64,000 nucleotides of DNA from positions 1,240,001 to 1,304,000 of the forward strand of contig NC_009012.1 in the NCBI RefSeq assembly GCF_000015865.1, given 5' to 3'. Position 1 is the stretch's first letter, and each line of letters starts with the position of its first letter. Shown one piece after another: positions 27,379-36,057 of the stretch. Made by a program: the position numbers and the translations under genes. The stretch is from Acetivibrio thermocellus ATCC 27405. Lineage in GTDB: Bacteria; Bacillota; Clostridia; Acetivibrionales; Acetivibrionaceae. The notes beneath the pieces were generated by a model. It made no database searches. It saw nothing but the letters and a program-made list of their open reading frames with translations, and was not told the origin of the DNA.

Positions 27379-28065
27379 TTATGCTTTCTCCTTTGCTTCT
27401 TTTGCTTCCTTAGCCAAATGATATTGCTCTCTGGTACTGTCAATCAAAGCTTTATTTTCTCTGGCCCCAGGAGAGCTTATTATCTTGTTGAACCAAAATA
27501 TCGCATCATCATAATTTCCCACACGCCGGCTAAGTTCTCCAATCATATACACACATGTGTGTTCATCAAGTTTTCCCACCGGGAAAGGTTCATTTTCGTA
27601 AGTTTCACGATAATACCTTAAAGCATGGTTTAAGAATTTTATCTCCTGCTGCTCATCTTTTTTCATTCTGTAAAGCCACGCAATTCTCAAACACACTTTT
27701 GCATATTCAATCGGTTTCGGACTGATTTTGCAAAGGTTGTAAAGTGCAAGTTTAAAAGCTTCTATGGCTTTGTCAACATCTCTTTCTCCACAGAAGCTTC
27801 TAGGTTTCCAATACTTTGAAATATTTTCTTTTACTATTTTTGCCTCTATCGGCGAAATGTTCTCGAACCTTTCCTGGAGCGCAGCATAACCACAGTGCTC
27901 ACAAACCCATACCTCATAAAAAAGAGGATTTACACTTTCATAATAGACGCAAAAATCCGAGTCCCGTGATGCAACCACACAGTCTTTCGATTTAACCTTT
28001 GTAACTTCAATTTTGTTTTGACACACCGGACATACCACACTCTTGTTATACAATGAATCAAGCAT
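27379..28065 (-). CDS. DUF2225 protein
   Basis: 228 residues from ATG 28065. The N terminus has CPVCQNK and WVCEHCGYAALQ, two CxxC pairs that probably bind zinc, and the family segment NPLFYEVWVC. The rest is a TPR-like helical array (KVCLRIAWLYRMKKDEQQEIKFLNHALRYY; MIGELSRRVGNYDDAIFWFNKI). The C terminus is a short KEAKEAKEKA stretch. The function of DUF2225 is not known; the zinc-TPR layout suggests a scaffold. It follows the VanW gene by 17 bases and is in one operon with it. Confidence 0.88.
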   Translation of the reverse strand: MLDSLYNKSVVCPVCQNKIEVTKVKSKDCVVASRDSDFCVYYESVNPLFYEVWVCEHCGYAALQERFENISPIEAKIVKENISKYWKPRSFCGERDVDKAIEAFKLALYNLCKISPKPIEYAKVCLRIAWLYRMKKDEQQEIKFLNHALRYYRETYENEPFPVGKLDEHTCVYMIGELSRRVGNYDDAIFWFNKIISSPGARENKALIDSTREQYHLAKEAKEAKEKA

Positions 28066-28082
28066 TAATCCATCCCTCTTTT

Positions 28083-29507
28083 TTATATAGTTTGTTCTTC
28101 CATAGCTTCTTCCTTTACAGTTTCTTCTCCGCCTTCCGTATCATTGCTGTCATAAGGCCCCACTCTTTTTAAACCTTGTACAGGTTTATAAATATCTTCG
28201 GATATTTTTTCCCTTTCAATAAGTCTATTATTTTCATAAGTTTCCCTGTATACTATCACCTTCAAACCTTGCACCGGCTCCCTTTCAATTTTCACTGCTC
28301 CTTTGGGCAGCGACTTGTCGACAATTATCTCATCTTCCGGAGGAGAAATACGTTCCACAACAACAGATTTCAGCCTTACATCATAATTTGAATTTCTTTT
28401 TGCTCCCAGCAGCTTTATATCTATCCTGTTTCCGACAACCGATGCACTTATAAGGCAGGCACGATCCGTATTGTTTCTGAATTTGAAGTCGATGTAGCCT
28501 TCCGATATTGTTGCGTCCTGACCTGGCTCCACATATCCCAAAGGCATTGAATGTTTTACCCTTTCAACCACCTCAAGCTTTGCCTTGAGTACTGCAACAT
28601 ACAATGTTGACGTAACCTGGCAAACACCACCTCCAACTCCTTCAATCAAGCGGCCTTTAACTATGACAGGTGCGTCTTTGTAACCATTTTCTTTTGTTCT
28701 TGACCCCAAAGAAGCATCCATGGAAAATGTCTCACCGGGAAGCAACACTGTGTTATTGATTCTTTCACACGCAAGTTTGATATTATGGCTTCTGTTGACA
28801 TTGGCTGAATTAAAAACAGTGGAAAAAGAGGAAATTACCTCTTCAATATGAGAAATATCCTTGTACATAATTTTCGGATAAACATTTGTGACTTCAAGTT
28901 CGAAAGGCGAGAAATCCCTCTTTATTAATTTATTTTCTAACAAACCAAGATTTTTGTCAACATCCACAAATCGCCCGATAATCTCTTTTTCAAACATAAT
29001 ATTGCCATTTTGGTAAGTTACCGTTGCATCTTTCGGATTTTCGTCAACTTGCTTTTTGATGCTGGTAATATATTCCTCAAGAAGAGGCCTTGAAAAGACA
29101 ACTTTCGCTAAAACGTTCTTTTTATCAGACTTTAAATTCCTTATGGTTTTAAGCCTTTTTAAAACACTGCCTTCTCTTCCTATTGAATAGGCTCTTTTTA
29201 TTGCATCATCCACAAGGAAATCGTAAGATATATCTGAAAGCCCGATCCTCCATGTCATGCCTTCATAGTTTAGCAAAAGACTATTTTCATATACAATCCT
29301 GTCAAGCTTTTTTTCCACTTTTTCTCTTGCCTCATCAACAGTCAATCCGGATACATCAATCCCTTCAACAGCAATACCGTCGTAAAAAGTTTTTCTGTTC
29401 AGAACAACTACCACATAAGTCGAAACTGAAGCTATTACAAGCAACAAAAGGCTTGCCGCAAATATTAAAATTTTAGTTTTGTTTTTCGAAAAAAAATCAA
29501 GCAACAT
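28083..29507 (-). CDS. VanW-family membrane-anchored protein (YoaR type)
   Basis: 474 residues from ATG 29507, chosen for AGAAGG 7 bases upstream (ATG 29513 is too close to it). One N-terminal membrane span (about 10-32) is followed by peptidoglycan-binding-like domains (YDGIAVEGIDVSGLTVDEAREKV) and a VanW domain with GGGVCQVTSTLYVAVL and HSMPLGYVEPGQDATI, then a G5-like C-terminal segment. The family is linked to vancomycin operons in some species, but in clostridia it is a common cell-wall protein of unknown action; nothing here suggests resistance. Confidence 0.9.
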   Translation of the reverse strand: MLLDFFSKNKTKILIFAASLLLLVIASVSTYVVVVLNRKTFYDGIAVEGIDVSGLTVDEAREKVEKKLDRIVYENSLLLNYEGMTWRIGLSDISYDFLVDDAIKRAYSIGREGSVLKRLKTIRNLKSDKKNVLAKVVFSRPLLEEYITSIKKQVDENPKDATVTYQNGNIMFEKEIIGRFVDVDKNLGLLENKLIKRDFSPFELEVTNVYPKIMYKDISHIEEVISSFSTVFNSANVNRSHNIKLACERINNTVLLPGETFSMDASLGSRTKENGYKDAPVIVKGRLIEGVGGGVCQVTSTLYVAVLKAKLEVVERVKHSMPLGYVEPGQDATISEGYIDFKFRNNTDRACLISASVVGNRIDIKLLGAKRNSNYDVRLKSVVVERISPPEDEIIVDKSLPKGAVKIEREPVQGLKVIVYRETYENNRLIEREKISEDIYKPVQGLKRVGPYDSNDTEGGEETVKEEAMEEQTI

Positions 29508-29627
29508 ATCCATACCTTCTATGTCCAATGATTTTACCCTTCAACTGAACATCTCTTTATATAGATATTGTTGCTTGTTAATATAATATTACATACATAT
29601 TTATTTAATTTTATTTTTTATTTACCT

Positions 29628-30806
29628 TTAATCCCTCGTTATCGTCAAAACCTCGGTATTTTCAACTGCCTTGTTTATCAATTCTTCCATGTTCAGCCTG
29701 CTTTCCGAAAGCTGTATTCTTTCCAGTTTCGGCTTGGTGGTGGGATGTTTTGCGACAAAAACCGTGCAGCAATCCTCATAAGGAAGAATCGATGTTTCAA
29801 AAGTACCGATTTTTTTGGCAATATCCACAACCTCGTTTTTATCCATACCTATCAAAGGACGGAAAACCGGAAGGCTTACCACGGCATTTGTAACCACAAG
29901 GCTTTGTATTGTCTGGCTTGCAACCTGTCCGACACTCTCTCCCGTCACCAATGCCAGAGCTCCGGTTTTATTAGCAATTATTTCTGCTATTCTCATCATT
30001 GCTCTTCGCATGATTATTGTCAATTCTTCATGAGGACATTTTTCGTTTATCTCCAGCTGAATCTCGGTAAAGGGAACAATATGAAGGTTAATTTTTTGGC
30101 AGTATGTGGCAAGAATTTTTGTAAGTTCAATAACCTTCTCCTTTGCCCTCTCACTGGTGTAAGGATAACTGTAAAAATGAACCGCCTCTATTTCCACACC
30201 TCTTTTTGCTATCATCCAACCGGCTACCGGGCTGTCAATACCTCCCGACAGCAAAAGCACAGCCTTTCCGTTGCTGCCAAGGGGCATTCCGCAAACTGCC
30301 TGTATTATCTCCGAGTAAATGTATGTAAACTCTCTTACTTCCACATATAAAATGAAATCAGGGTTTTTTACATCAACGCTAAGCTCAGGCACATTTCTTA
30401 AAATATATCCTCCCAGCTGCCTGCTTATCTCCGGTGAATCCATGGGAAAACGCTTGTTTCCCCTCTTGGTCTCAACCTTGAAAGTCTTGTACCCTTCCCG
30501 ATTTATGAGGTCCTTTACCATTTTTACCGAGTTTTCTTTTATGCACTCAAAATCCGAATCTATCTTCCACACCGGACTTACTGAAACAATTCCGAAAACC
30601 TTTGACAAAAGTTTTAAAGCCTCATCAAAATCATAGTTTTCTTCCAAGGGCTCAATGTATATTCTCGCCTGGGACTTTGTAATGCGCACCTTACCCAGCT
30701 TGTGAATGGCCCTTTTTATGTTGCTCATAAGCTTGTCCTCAAAAATAGGTCTGTTCAATCCCTTTAAAAGTATTTCACCATATCTTACCAAAATTACCTT
30801 CTTCAT
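29628..30806 (-). CDS. thiI: tRNA 4-thiouridine synthase ThiI
   Basis: 392 residues. It has an N-terminal ferredoxin-like and THUMP domain (to about residue 165), then a PP-loop domain with LLSGGIDSPVAGWMIAKRG. There is no C-terminal rhodanese domain, as usual in Firmicutes. It adenylates U8 of tRNA and inserts sulfur, which it receives from a cysteine desulfurase. The start overlaps the stop of the upstream desulfurase gene as ATGA, so the two are translationally coupled, and that enzyme is the likely dedicated sulfur donor. Confidence 0.96.
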   Translation of the reverse strand: MKKVILVRYGEILLKGLNRPIFEDKLMSNIKRAIHKLGKVRITKSQARIYIEPLEENYDFDEALKLLSKVFGIVSVSPVWKIDSDFECIKENSVKMVKDLINREGYKTFKVETKRGNKRFPMDSPEISRQLGGYILRNVPELSVDVKNPDFILYVEVREFTYIYSEIIQAVCGMPLGSNGKAVLLLSGGIDSPVAGWMIAKRGVEIEAVHFYSYPYTSERAKEKVIELTKILATYCQKINLHIVPFTEIQLEINEKCPHEELTIIMRRAMMRIAEIIANKTGALALVTGESVGQVASQTIQSLVVTNAVVSLPVFRPLIGMDKNEVVDIAKKIGTFETSILPYEDCCTVFVAKHPTTKPKLERIQLSESRLNMEELINKAVENTEVLTITRD

Positions 30807-31966
30807 CTTCTTCCTCCACGTTTTATTCTTATTTTTGGCAAAATATCTTTTATGGCTTCCACGGTTTTTATTATATCCTCTTCGTTGTTAAACGACGAAA
30901 AACTGAATCTAATCGCCCCTTCAATTATTTCAGGCTTGATTCCCATTGCCCTCAGCACATGGCTTAAAACCTGCTTTCTGGAAGAGCAGGCTGCTCCTGT
31001 CGATACAAATATGTTCTTCGTCTCCAAATGGTGCAAAAGCACCTCAGCACGGACATTGGGGAAAGCAGCATTCAAAATATAAGGTGATGATCCTTCGGGA
31101 GATACTATCACCACATCCTCAACCTCTTTTTTCAGCATATCCAAAAGCATGCTTTTTAACTTCTCACAATATTTTGAACTTTCTTCCATTTTCCTGAAGG
31201 TAATGTCCACCGCCGCTCCAAAACCACAGATTCCGGGAACATTTTCAGTACCGGACCTGAGTTGGCTCTCCTGCCCCCCGCCGAAAATAATCGGTTTTAG
31301 TTTAATGTCCCGGCGGGTATATAAAGCCCCAACTCCCTTGGGCCCGTGAATCTTGTGAGAGCTCATGGTCAAAAGGTCAATTCCTTGTTTTTCAGGAGCA
31401 ATTCTTATCTTTCCGTACGCCTGAACCGCATCAACGTGAAGAACTATATCTTTGTTTATACTGTTTTTTACCTCCACGATTTTATCAATGGGTTGAACCG
31501 CTCCCGTCTCATTGTTAATGTAAATCACGCTTATAAGAGAAGTTTCTTCATTTATTTTTTTTCGCAGGTCATCAACAATCACTATGCCGTTTTTGTCCAC
31601 ATCTATAAAATCAACTTTGTAACCATGTTGGGACAAGTTGTTAAAGACCTCCAGGACAGAAGGATGCTCAATCTTTGTCGTGATAATGTGCTTTCCCTTC
31701 CTTGGATTTGCAAAAAGGTATCCTGCAATGGCAAGGTTGTTTGCCTCGGTTCCGCCGGAAGTAAAATAAATCTCATCCCTTGACACTCCCAAAGATTTTG
31801 CAACAATTTCCCTTGCATTTCTCACCATTCGTTCGGCTTCAATACCTTTGGTGTGCAGAGAAGATGGATTGCCGTAAACTTCCCTGCTTATATGATTTAC
31901 AAAGTCTATAACCTCATCATACGGCCTCGTAGTGGCACTGTTGTCAAGATAAATTTCCCTGCTCAT
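30803..31966 (-). CDS. Cysteine desulfurase (IscS/NifS family)
   Basis: 387 residues from ATG 31966, behind AAAGGA (the TTG at 31981 lacks a usable ribosome site). The N terminus is EIYLDNSATTRPYDEV. The PLP lysine lies in TMSSHKIHGPKGVGALY, the substrate-binding part is GGGQESQLRSGTENVPGI, and the catalytic Cys is in STGAACSSRKQVLSHVL. It releases sulfur from cysteine. It is directly coupled to thiI, so it belongs to the NifZ/IscS-type desulfurases that serve tRNA thiolation. A wider Fe-S role is not excluded. Confidence 0.95.
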   Translation of the reverse strand: MSREIYLDNSATTRPYDEVIDFVNHISREVYGNPSSLHTKGIEAERMVRNAREIVAKSLGVSRDEIYFTSGGTEANNLAIAGYLFANPRKGKHIITTKIEHPSVLEVFNNLSQHGYKVDFIDVDKNGIVIVDDLRKKINEETSLISVIYINNETGAVQPIDKIVEVKNSINKDIVLHVDAVQAYGKIRIAPEKQGIDLLTMSSHKIHGPKGVGALYTRRDIKLKPIIFGGGQESQLRSGTENVPGICGFGAAVDITFRKMEESSKYCEKLKSMLLDMLKKEVEDVVIVSPEGSSPYILNAAFPNVRAEVLLHHLETKNIFVSTGAACSSRKQVLSHVLRAMGIKPEIIEGAIRFSFSSFNNEEDIIKTVEAIKDILPKIRIKRGGRR

Positions 31967-32099
31967 TTTAATCCTTTCCAAGTCTCCTTTAATTCATATT
32001 TTATTCTACCTAAGTCAAATTAAGACTTATCACTTCTAAATATTCTAACACACTATATATAGTTTAACCAATAAAATCTTCATTTTCAAAGAAAATATT

Positions 32100-32130
32100 A
32101 AAAAAGTCCTTCCTCAACAGCGGAAAGACT
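32100..32130 (-). terminator. Terminator downstream of the PilZ gene
   Basis: On the minus strand AGTCTTTCC/GGAAGGACT (one mismatch) with a TTTTTT tail, about 110 bases past the stop of the PilZ gene. Confidence 0.65.
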
Positions 32131-32166
32131 AATATCTCCTAAATCTGACAAAATATCCACTATAAA

Positions 32167-32202
32167 CTTGATTAAAATCAATAGTCTTGATTAAAATCAA
32201 TA
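32167..32202. repeat. Short 17-bp direct repeat
   Basis: CTTGATTAAAATCAATA occurs at 32167-32183 and again at 32186-32202, a 19-base period, between the PilZ stop and its terminator. Confidence 0.85.
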
Positions 32203-32241
32203 ATTAAGAAGAATTTCTTTTAATTAATCTGTAATCTAAGA

Positions 32242-32904
32242 TTATCTGTAATCCGAATCAAGCCATTTCAAATAGTGATAAAGACACTTTAAATTGTTTT
32301 CCGATATGCCCCGGATTTCAATGCCATATTCGTAATAGTCGTTTACTTTGTTTTTCCTCACAACAGCTCCGCTAAAGACAAGTTTGTTCGTTCTGTCCAG
32401 CAAAATCTCCACTTCAAGAACATCTTCCGTTGTAAGCTGTTCATTGCAATTAATTTTTATACCGCCGGAACTCATGTTTTTCACAACTGCAAAAACAAGC
32501 TTGGAAGTCCCGCACACTCTGATATTGGCCATAAGACTTACATAAAATCTCTCATGCTTGCGCAAATCTTTCAATTTTTCAACTTTGTTTATCTTCACAT
32601 CAATGATCAGGGGATTAATATCATAAACGTGGTTGATATTTCCGTCCATTACAAAAAGATCTTGAGTATTGGAATAGTTTACGACAACGTGGTCACCCGG
32701 AAAGAAAAGTGTCTCTTTTAAAACGTCTTTTGCCTCAACTTTTATACTGTCGTCAGTTTTCCCGAGAACTTCGGCATTTATGTACTCGAACATTTTAAAA
32801 TGCTTTATATCAACTCCAGAGCCAAGTTTAACGACTTTCGCAGGATTCCTGTTACCCAAGGCATTAAACAGCCCGGTGCCCCCGTCCAGATTATACCTTG
32901 CCAT
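32242..32904 (-). CDS. PilZ-domain protein (YcgR-like, c-di-GMP receptor)
   Basis: 220 residues from ATG 32904 with GGAAGGAG 7 bases upstream. An N-terminal YcgR-like beta domain (about 20-105) is followed by a PilZ domain. Both c-di-GMP binding signatures are intact: RKHERFYV (RxxxR) and NMSSGGIKI (NxSxxG). Such proteins change motility, secretion or envelope functions on binding c-di-GMP. The target is not encoded next to it. The gene is back to back with a c-di-GMP-I riboswitch on the other strand, about 360 bases apart. Confidence 0.92.
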   Translation of the reverse strand: MARYNLDGGTGLFNALGNRNPAKVVKLGSGVDIKHFKMFEYINAEVLGKTDDSIKVEAKDVLKETLFFPGDHVVVNYSNTQDLFVMDGNINHVYDINPLIIDVKINKVEKLKDLRKHERFYVSLMANIRVCGTSKLVFAVVKNMSSGGIKINCNEQLTTEDVLEVEILLDRTNKLVFSGAVVRKNKVNDYYEYGIEIRGISENNLKCLYHYLKWLDSDYR

Positions 32905-33266
32905 ATCTCCACTCCTTCCGAGTTGAATTCCAAGCATCAATGTGACTACTTGGAAAATTTCTATTTCAGATTATGATAAATAAGCTTTGCATCCACGCTT
33001 GCCCCAAGCATTGATTCAAAGAAAACAAAACTGTCTGGAATGTTTGTTAATAGGATAAACAATTAGAGAAAAACCTTTATATAATTAATTATAGCATTAA
33101 TTATTTTCAAATTACAGTCCATTATTTAATTTTTTAAGAATAGTAATATTTTATAAAAAAATCGTAAAATAGTACTTGAAACCCTTTATTTTTTAAAAAT
33201 GCTGTGCTATAATAAAAGTAAGTTCAATATTTCCTCCCGAAAAAGGTATAAGGAGATATAAACTGT
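32905..33266. other. Divergent regulatory region between the PilZ gene and the c-di-GMP riboswitch
   Basis: About 360 AT-rich bases without a gene. It must hold the PilZ promoter (minus strand) and holds an extended -10 promoter for the riboswitch transcript (plus strand). Confidence 0.6.
33205..33213 (+). promoter_or_regulatory. Extended -10 promoter of the riboswitch transcript
   Basis: TGC-TATAAT (33205-33213; the hexamer is 33208-33213), about 50 bases before the aptamer. The -35 region (TTTATT) is poor, but the TGn extension compensates. Confidence 0.6.
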
Positions 33267-33375
33267 GACTTATGAAACAGGGCAAAATCATCGAAAGGTG
33301 ATGACGCAAAGCCATGGGTCTACTGTTTTAAAACAATGTTTTAAAGCTATGATCGCCAGGCTGCCATTAAAAGTC
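33267..33375 (+). promoter_or_regulatory. Cyclic di-GMP-I (GEMM) riboswitch aptamer
   Basis: The conserved GEMM-I core is plain: ACAGGGCAAA, a P2 stem ATCATC-GAAA-GGTGAT with the GNRA loop, GACGCAAAGCC, and the 3' strand ATGATCGCCAGGCTGCC. P1 can form between GACTT (33267-33271) and AAGTC (33371-33375). It is read on the plus strand, but the next gene on that strand is more than 10 kb away; recO lies opposite and is convergent. The aptamer has its own promoter and terminator. Confidence 0.92.
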
Positions 33376-33402
33376 CTGTTTATACTCTTCAAAATAAATG
33401 TA

Positions 33403-33445
33403 AAGGAAATAAGTCAGGTATATTTCCTTATACCTACTTTTTTTT
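33403..33445 (+). terminator. Terminator/antiterminator platform of the c-di-GMP riboswitch
   Basis: GGTATA-TTTCCT-TATACC (33417-33434), followed by TAC and eight T, is a terminator. AAGGAAATA (33403-33411) can instead pair with TATTTCCTT (33421-33429), which would break the terminator. The T run overlaps the recO stop codon at 33444-33446. Confidence 0.8.
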
Positions 33446-34199
33446 AGCATTTTATCCTGTCAAGAGTCTTGATAAAATCCAGCTTGGTGTAGTTTTTTTC
33501 AAGTCTTTCTTTCATATACCGTTGTGAAACTTTGCCAAGTTCGTCCAACACACTCTCCGATACCTCAAAACTGAACAAATTGCTCATTTTACTGTGCACT
33601 ATGTAATTTAGTGCCTTTGCGGCACCTTCGGAAATTTTTAATGCTCCTTTATCATTTTCAAGGCATTTGCTGCACAAAAATCCGCATTTTAAGAAACTGA
33701 AATACATACTGTCAAAAACGGTGCTGCCACATTTTATACAGCTGCTCACCCACGGCGCATATCCCATTGTTGAAAGAAGTCTTATTTCAAACACTCTTAC
33801 TATTTGCAGCGGCGACCTGTCTGTTTTCGAAAGCATGTACAATGAGTTTAAAAAAAGCTGCAACAACCTGGATGCAGGCTGATTTTCCAAAATTACATCA
33901 TTTACTATATCCATCATATGGGCAGCATATGTTAATCTTTCAAGATCATTTCGGATATCATAAAAAGACTCAATAACATCACAGCTATTGACGGTATACA
34001 TGTCTTTGCCTTTAAAGAGAACAAATTCGCTGTAGCATAATAATTGTGTCCCTGCAACCAGGTGACTTTTCGGTCTTCTTGCACCTTTTGCCAAAGCGGA
34101 TATCTTGCCTTTATTCTTGGAAAATATTGTTATTATTCTGTCAGCTTCCCCCGTATTAACTTCTTTTATAACTATCCCTGAAGTTTTTAAATAATTCAT
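33444..34199 (-). CDS. recO: DNA repair protein RecO
   Basis: 251 residues. The N-terminal OB domain has KTSGIVIKEVNTGEADRIITIFSKNKGKISALAKGARRPKS. The C-terminal helical domain includes a four-Cys zinc site (CIKCG and CSKC at about 157-186). RecO loads RecA on SSB-coated DNA in the RecFOR pathway. ATG 34199 follows yqzL by 15 bases. Last gene of the yqfC-recO cluster; its 3' end meets the riboswitch transcript head-on. Confidence 0.95.
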   Translation of the reverse strand: MNYLKTSGIVIKEVNTGEADRIITIFSKNKGKISALAKGARRPKSHLVAGTQLLCYSEFVLFKGKDMYTVNSCDVIESFYDIRNDLERLTYAAHMMDIVNDVILENQPASRLLQLFLNSLYMLSKTDRSPLQIVRVFEIRLLSTMGYAPWVSSCIKCGSTVFDSMYFSFLKCGFLCSKCLENDKGALKISEGAAKALNYIVHSKMSNLFSFEVSESVLDELGKVSQRYMKERLEKNYTKLDFIKTLDRIKC

Positions 34200-34214
34200 T
34201 TTCTTTCTATCCTT

Positions 34215-34358
34215 TTAATGATGAGTAGTTGCAACCTCATCCCTTGTTATCTCATTTTCTCTTGCGGCCTTGGTTTTTTCCTCTATTTCTTTAAAAAACA
34301 TATATGTTGTAATATCTCCTGTATTTTCAAAAGCCTTCCATGCAAACTCTTTCAACAT
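34215..34358 (-). CDS. yqzL: YqzL-family small protein
   Basis: 47 residues from ATG 34358, with GGGGGA 8 bases upstream. The sequence starts MLKEFAWKAFENTGDITTYM and continues FFKEIEEK, then a polar tail ending in HH. This is the YqzL pattern (aromatic W-K-F, T-G-x-I-x-T-Y). YqzL is a tiny Firmicute protein of unknown function that is normally encoded between era and recO, exactly as here. Confidence 0.88.
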   Translation of the reverse strand: MLKEFAWKAFENTGDITTYMFFKEIEEKTKAARENEITRDEVATTHH

Positions 34359-34506
34359 AAATGTATTCCCCCTTATTGTCCTTGATAATAATTAGGTTAC
34401 ACTAAAAATTTATTTGTATACTTGGAAATTTATCATCATGGTTTTCATCCGGGAACCACACTTATGCAACAGCATGAATGCTGTTTTACACAAGAGTTTC
34501 ATGCAT

Positions 34507-35400
34507 CTATTTCTTATATCCCAGAGTCTTTAACATAAATTCATTATTCCTCCAGTCAGGTTTTACTTTAACCCACAACTCCAAAAATACCTTTGTGCCA
34601 AAAAGTCCTTCTATTTCCGCTCTTGAAAGGCTTCCTATTTTCTTTAGCATTTTGCCTTCTTTGCCGATTAAAATTCCTTTGTGACTTTCCTTTTCGCAGT
34701 AAATAGTAGCCTGAATATCGAGAATGTCCTTGTCATCTCTTTTCTTGAAGGTTACAACTTCAACACCCACACCATGGGGTACTTCATCGCTGAGAAGATG
34801 CAGAATCTTCTCTCTTATAAGTTCTGCGGCTATTACCTTTTCAGGCTGGTCGGTTATCATATCGTCGGGAAAATATTTAGGCCCCTCCGGCAAAACTTTT
34901 TTGATTTCGTTTTTTACAACTTCCACGCTCTCATACTCAAGAGCAGAAATGGGTATGATCTGGGAAAATTCCATAGTGTCCTTGTAGGCCGCTATTATTG
35001 GCAGTATCTGTTCTTTTTCCACAAGGTCAATCTTATTTATAAGGCAAAATACAGGAGTCTTTAAATTTTTAAGCTGCTCTATAATATATAAGTCTCCCGG
35101 TCCCGGCTGCGGACAAGTTGCCTCGACCAAAAACAGCACCAAATCAACCTCATTTAGGGAATCCAGGGCAATGTTAACCATGAAATCCCCCAATTTTGTT
35201 TTTGGTTTATGTATACCGGGAGTGTCAATATATATTATCTGATAATCCTCACCTGTGTCTATAGCCCGTATAGTGTTTCTGGTTGTCTGGGGCTTGTCAG
35301 ACATAATTGCAATTTTTTCTCCGGTAAACTTGTTCAGCAAAGTGGATTTACCTACGTTTGGCCTGCCCACTATTGAGACAAAGCCTGATTTAAAAGCCAT
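34507..35400 (-). CDS. era: GTPase Era
   Basis: 297 residues from ATG 35400, with GGAGG 8 bases upstream. G motifs: GRPNVGKSTLLN (G1), DTPGIHKPKTKLG (G3), NKID (G4), SALE (G5). The C-terminal KH domain has ILIGKEGKMLKKIGSLSRAEIE. Era binds 16S rRNA 3' end and the 30S subunit in assembly. Member of the conserved phoH-ybeY-cdd-era-recO block. Confidence 0.97.
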   Translation of the reverse strand: MAFKSGFVSIVGRPNVGKSTLLNKFTGEKIAIMSDKPQTTRNTIRAIDTGEDYQIIYIDTPGIHKPKTKLGDFMVNIALDSLNEVDLVLFLVEATCPQPGPGDLYIIEQLKNLKTPVFCLINKIDLVEKEQILPIIAAYKDTMEFSQIIPISALEYESVEVVKNEIKKVLPEGPKYFPDDMITDQPEKVIAAELIREKILHLLSDEVPHGVGVEVVTFKKRDDKDILDIQATIYCEKESHKGILIGKEGKMLKKIGSLSRAEIEGLFGTKVFLELWVKVKPDWRNNEFMLKTLGYKK

Positions 35401-35455
35401 ATACTCAACCTCCGGTGTCAAAATTTTAAAATGTCATATTTTAAAACCGCCAATT

Positions 35456-35842
35456 TCAAAACTTGAAAAAAGCATTCGGTAAAAGCTCTCCGAGCCTAAA
35501 AACCGTAAATTCTCCATTTTTATTGCCGCAAATCACTTTTGTGTCATCATCACCAAATTCTCTTAGCACCTGCCTGCATATACCGCACGGAAAAGTATAC
35601 TCATCACTGTCGCTGGATATGGCCACAGCTGCTATTTCGCGTTCGCCTTCGGAAACAGCCTTGAAAACAGCCGTTCTTTCCGCGCAGACGGTGGCACCAA
35701 AGCTTGCGTTTTCAATATTCACTCCCGTGAAGACTTTGCCGCTTTTGGCAAGCACGGCAGCACCGACTCTGAATTTGGAATAGGGAGAATAGGAATTCTT
35801 TTTTATATCTTCAGCCATAGCTAAAAGCTTTCTGTCGTCCAT
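35456..35842 (-). CDS. cdd: Cytidine deaminase
   Basis: 128 residues from ATG 35842, with GGAGG 5 bases upstream. Zinc and catalytic motifs are CAERTAVFKAV (with Glu) and PCGICRQVLREF, plus SPYSKFRVGAAV near the N terminus. It deaminates cytidine and deoxycytidine to uridine forms in pyrimidine salvage. It follows ybeY by about 215 bases; in Bacillus dgkA fills this gap, but here no gene is present. Confidence 0.97.
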   Translation of the reverse strand: MDDRKLLAMAEDIKKNSYSPYSKFRVGAAVLAKSGKVFTGVNIENASFGATVCAERTAVFKAVSEGEREIAAVAISSDSDEYTFPCGICRQVLREFGDDDTKVICGNKNGEFTVFRLGELLPNAFFKF

Positions 35843-36057
35843 TTTTGCCTCCAAAACATTTCAAAATATATTATAAATTATATCTTTAACTTATATATCT
35901 TTATCTTAAAAATATTTTTCCCAATATTTTATTGACCCTGGTTTTAATTTTATCGGCAATATTTTATTTCCAAATTAACAAAGTTTATAATTCCAAATTC
36001 CCATTTTGTTCATAATCCCAATTTCCTATTTCTAAAACTTCTCTCAATGACTCTCTA

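Noticed and set aside
28083-29507. VanW protein as a vancomycin resistance gene
   Set aside because: No van cluster is present; VanW-domain proteins are common and unrelated to resistance in clostridia.
32167-32202. CTTGATTAAAATCAATA repeats as the start of a CRISPR or larger repeat array
   Set aside because: Only two copies with a two-base spacer; too short and AT-rich to be an array.
33265-33447. 60-residue ORF with GTG start and AAGGAG upstream
   Set aside because: It is a translation of the c-di-GMP aptamer and terminator; conserved RNA structure explains the sequence.
35843-36057. Possible dgkA between ybeY and cdd, where Bacillus has it
   Set aside because: The gap is only 215 bases, AT-rich, with no open frame resembling diacylglycerol kinase.
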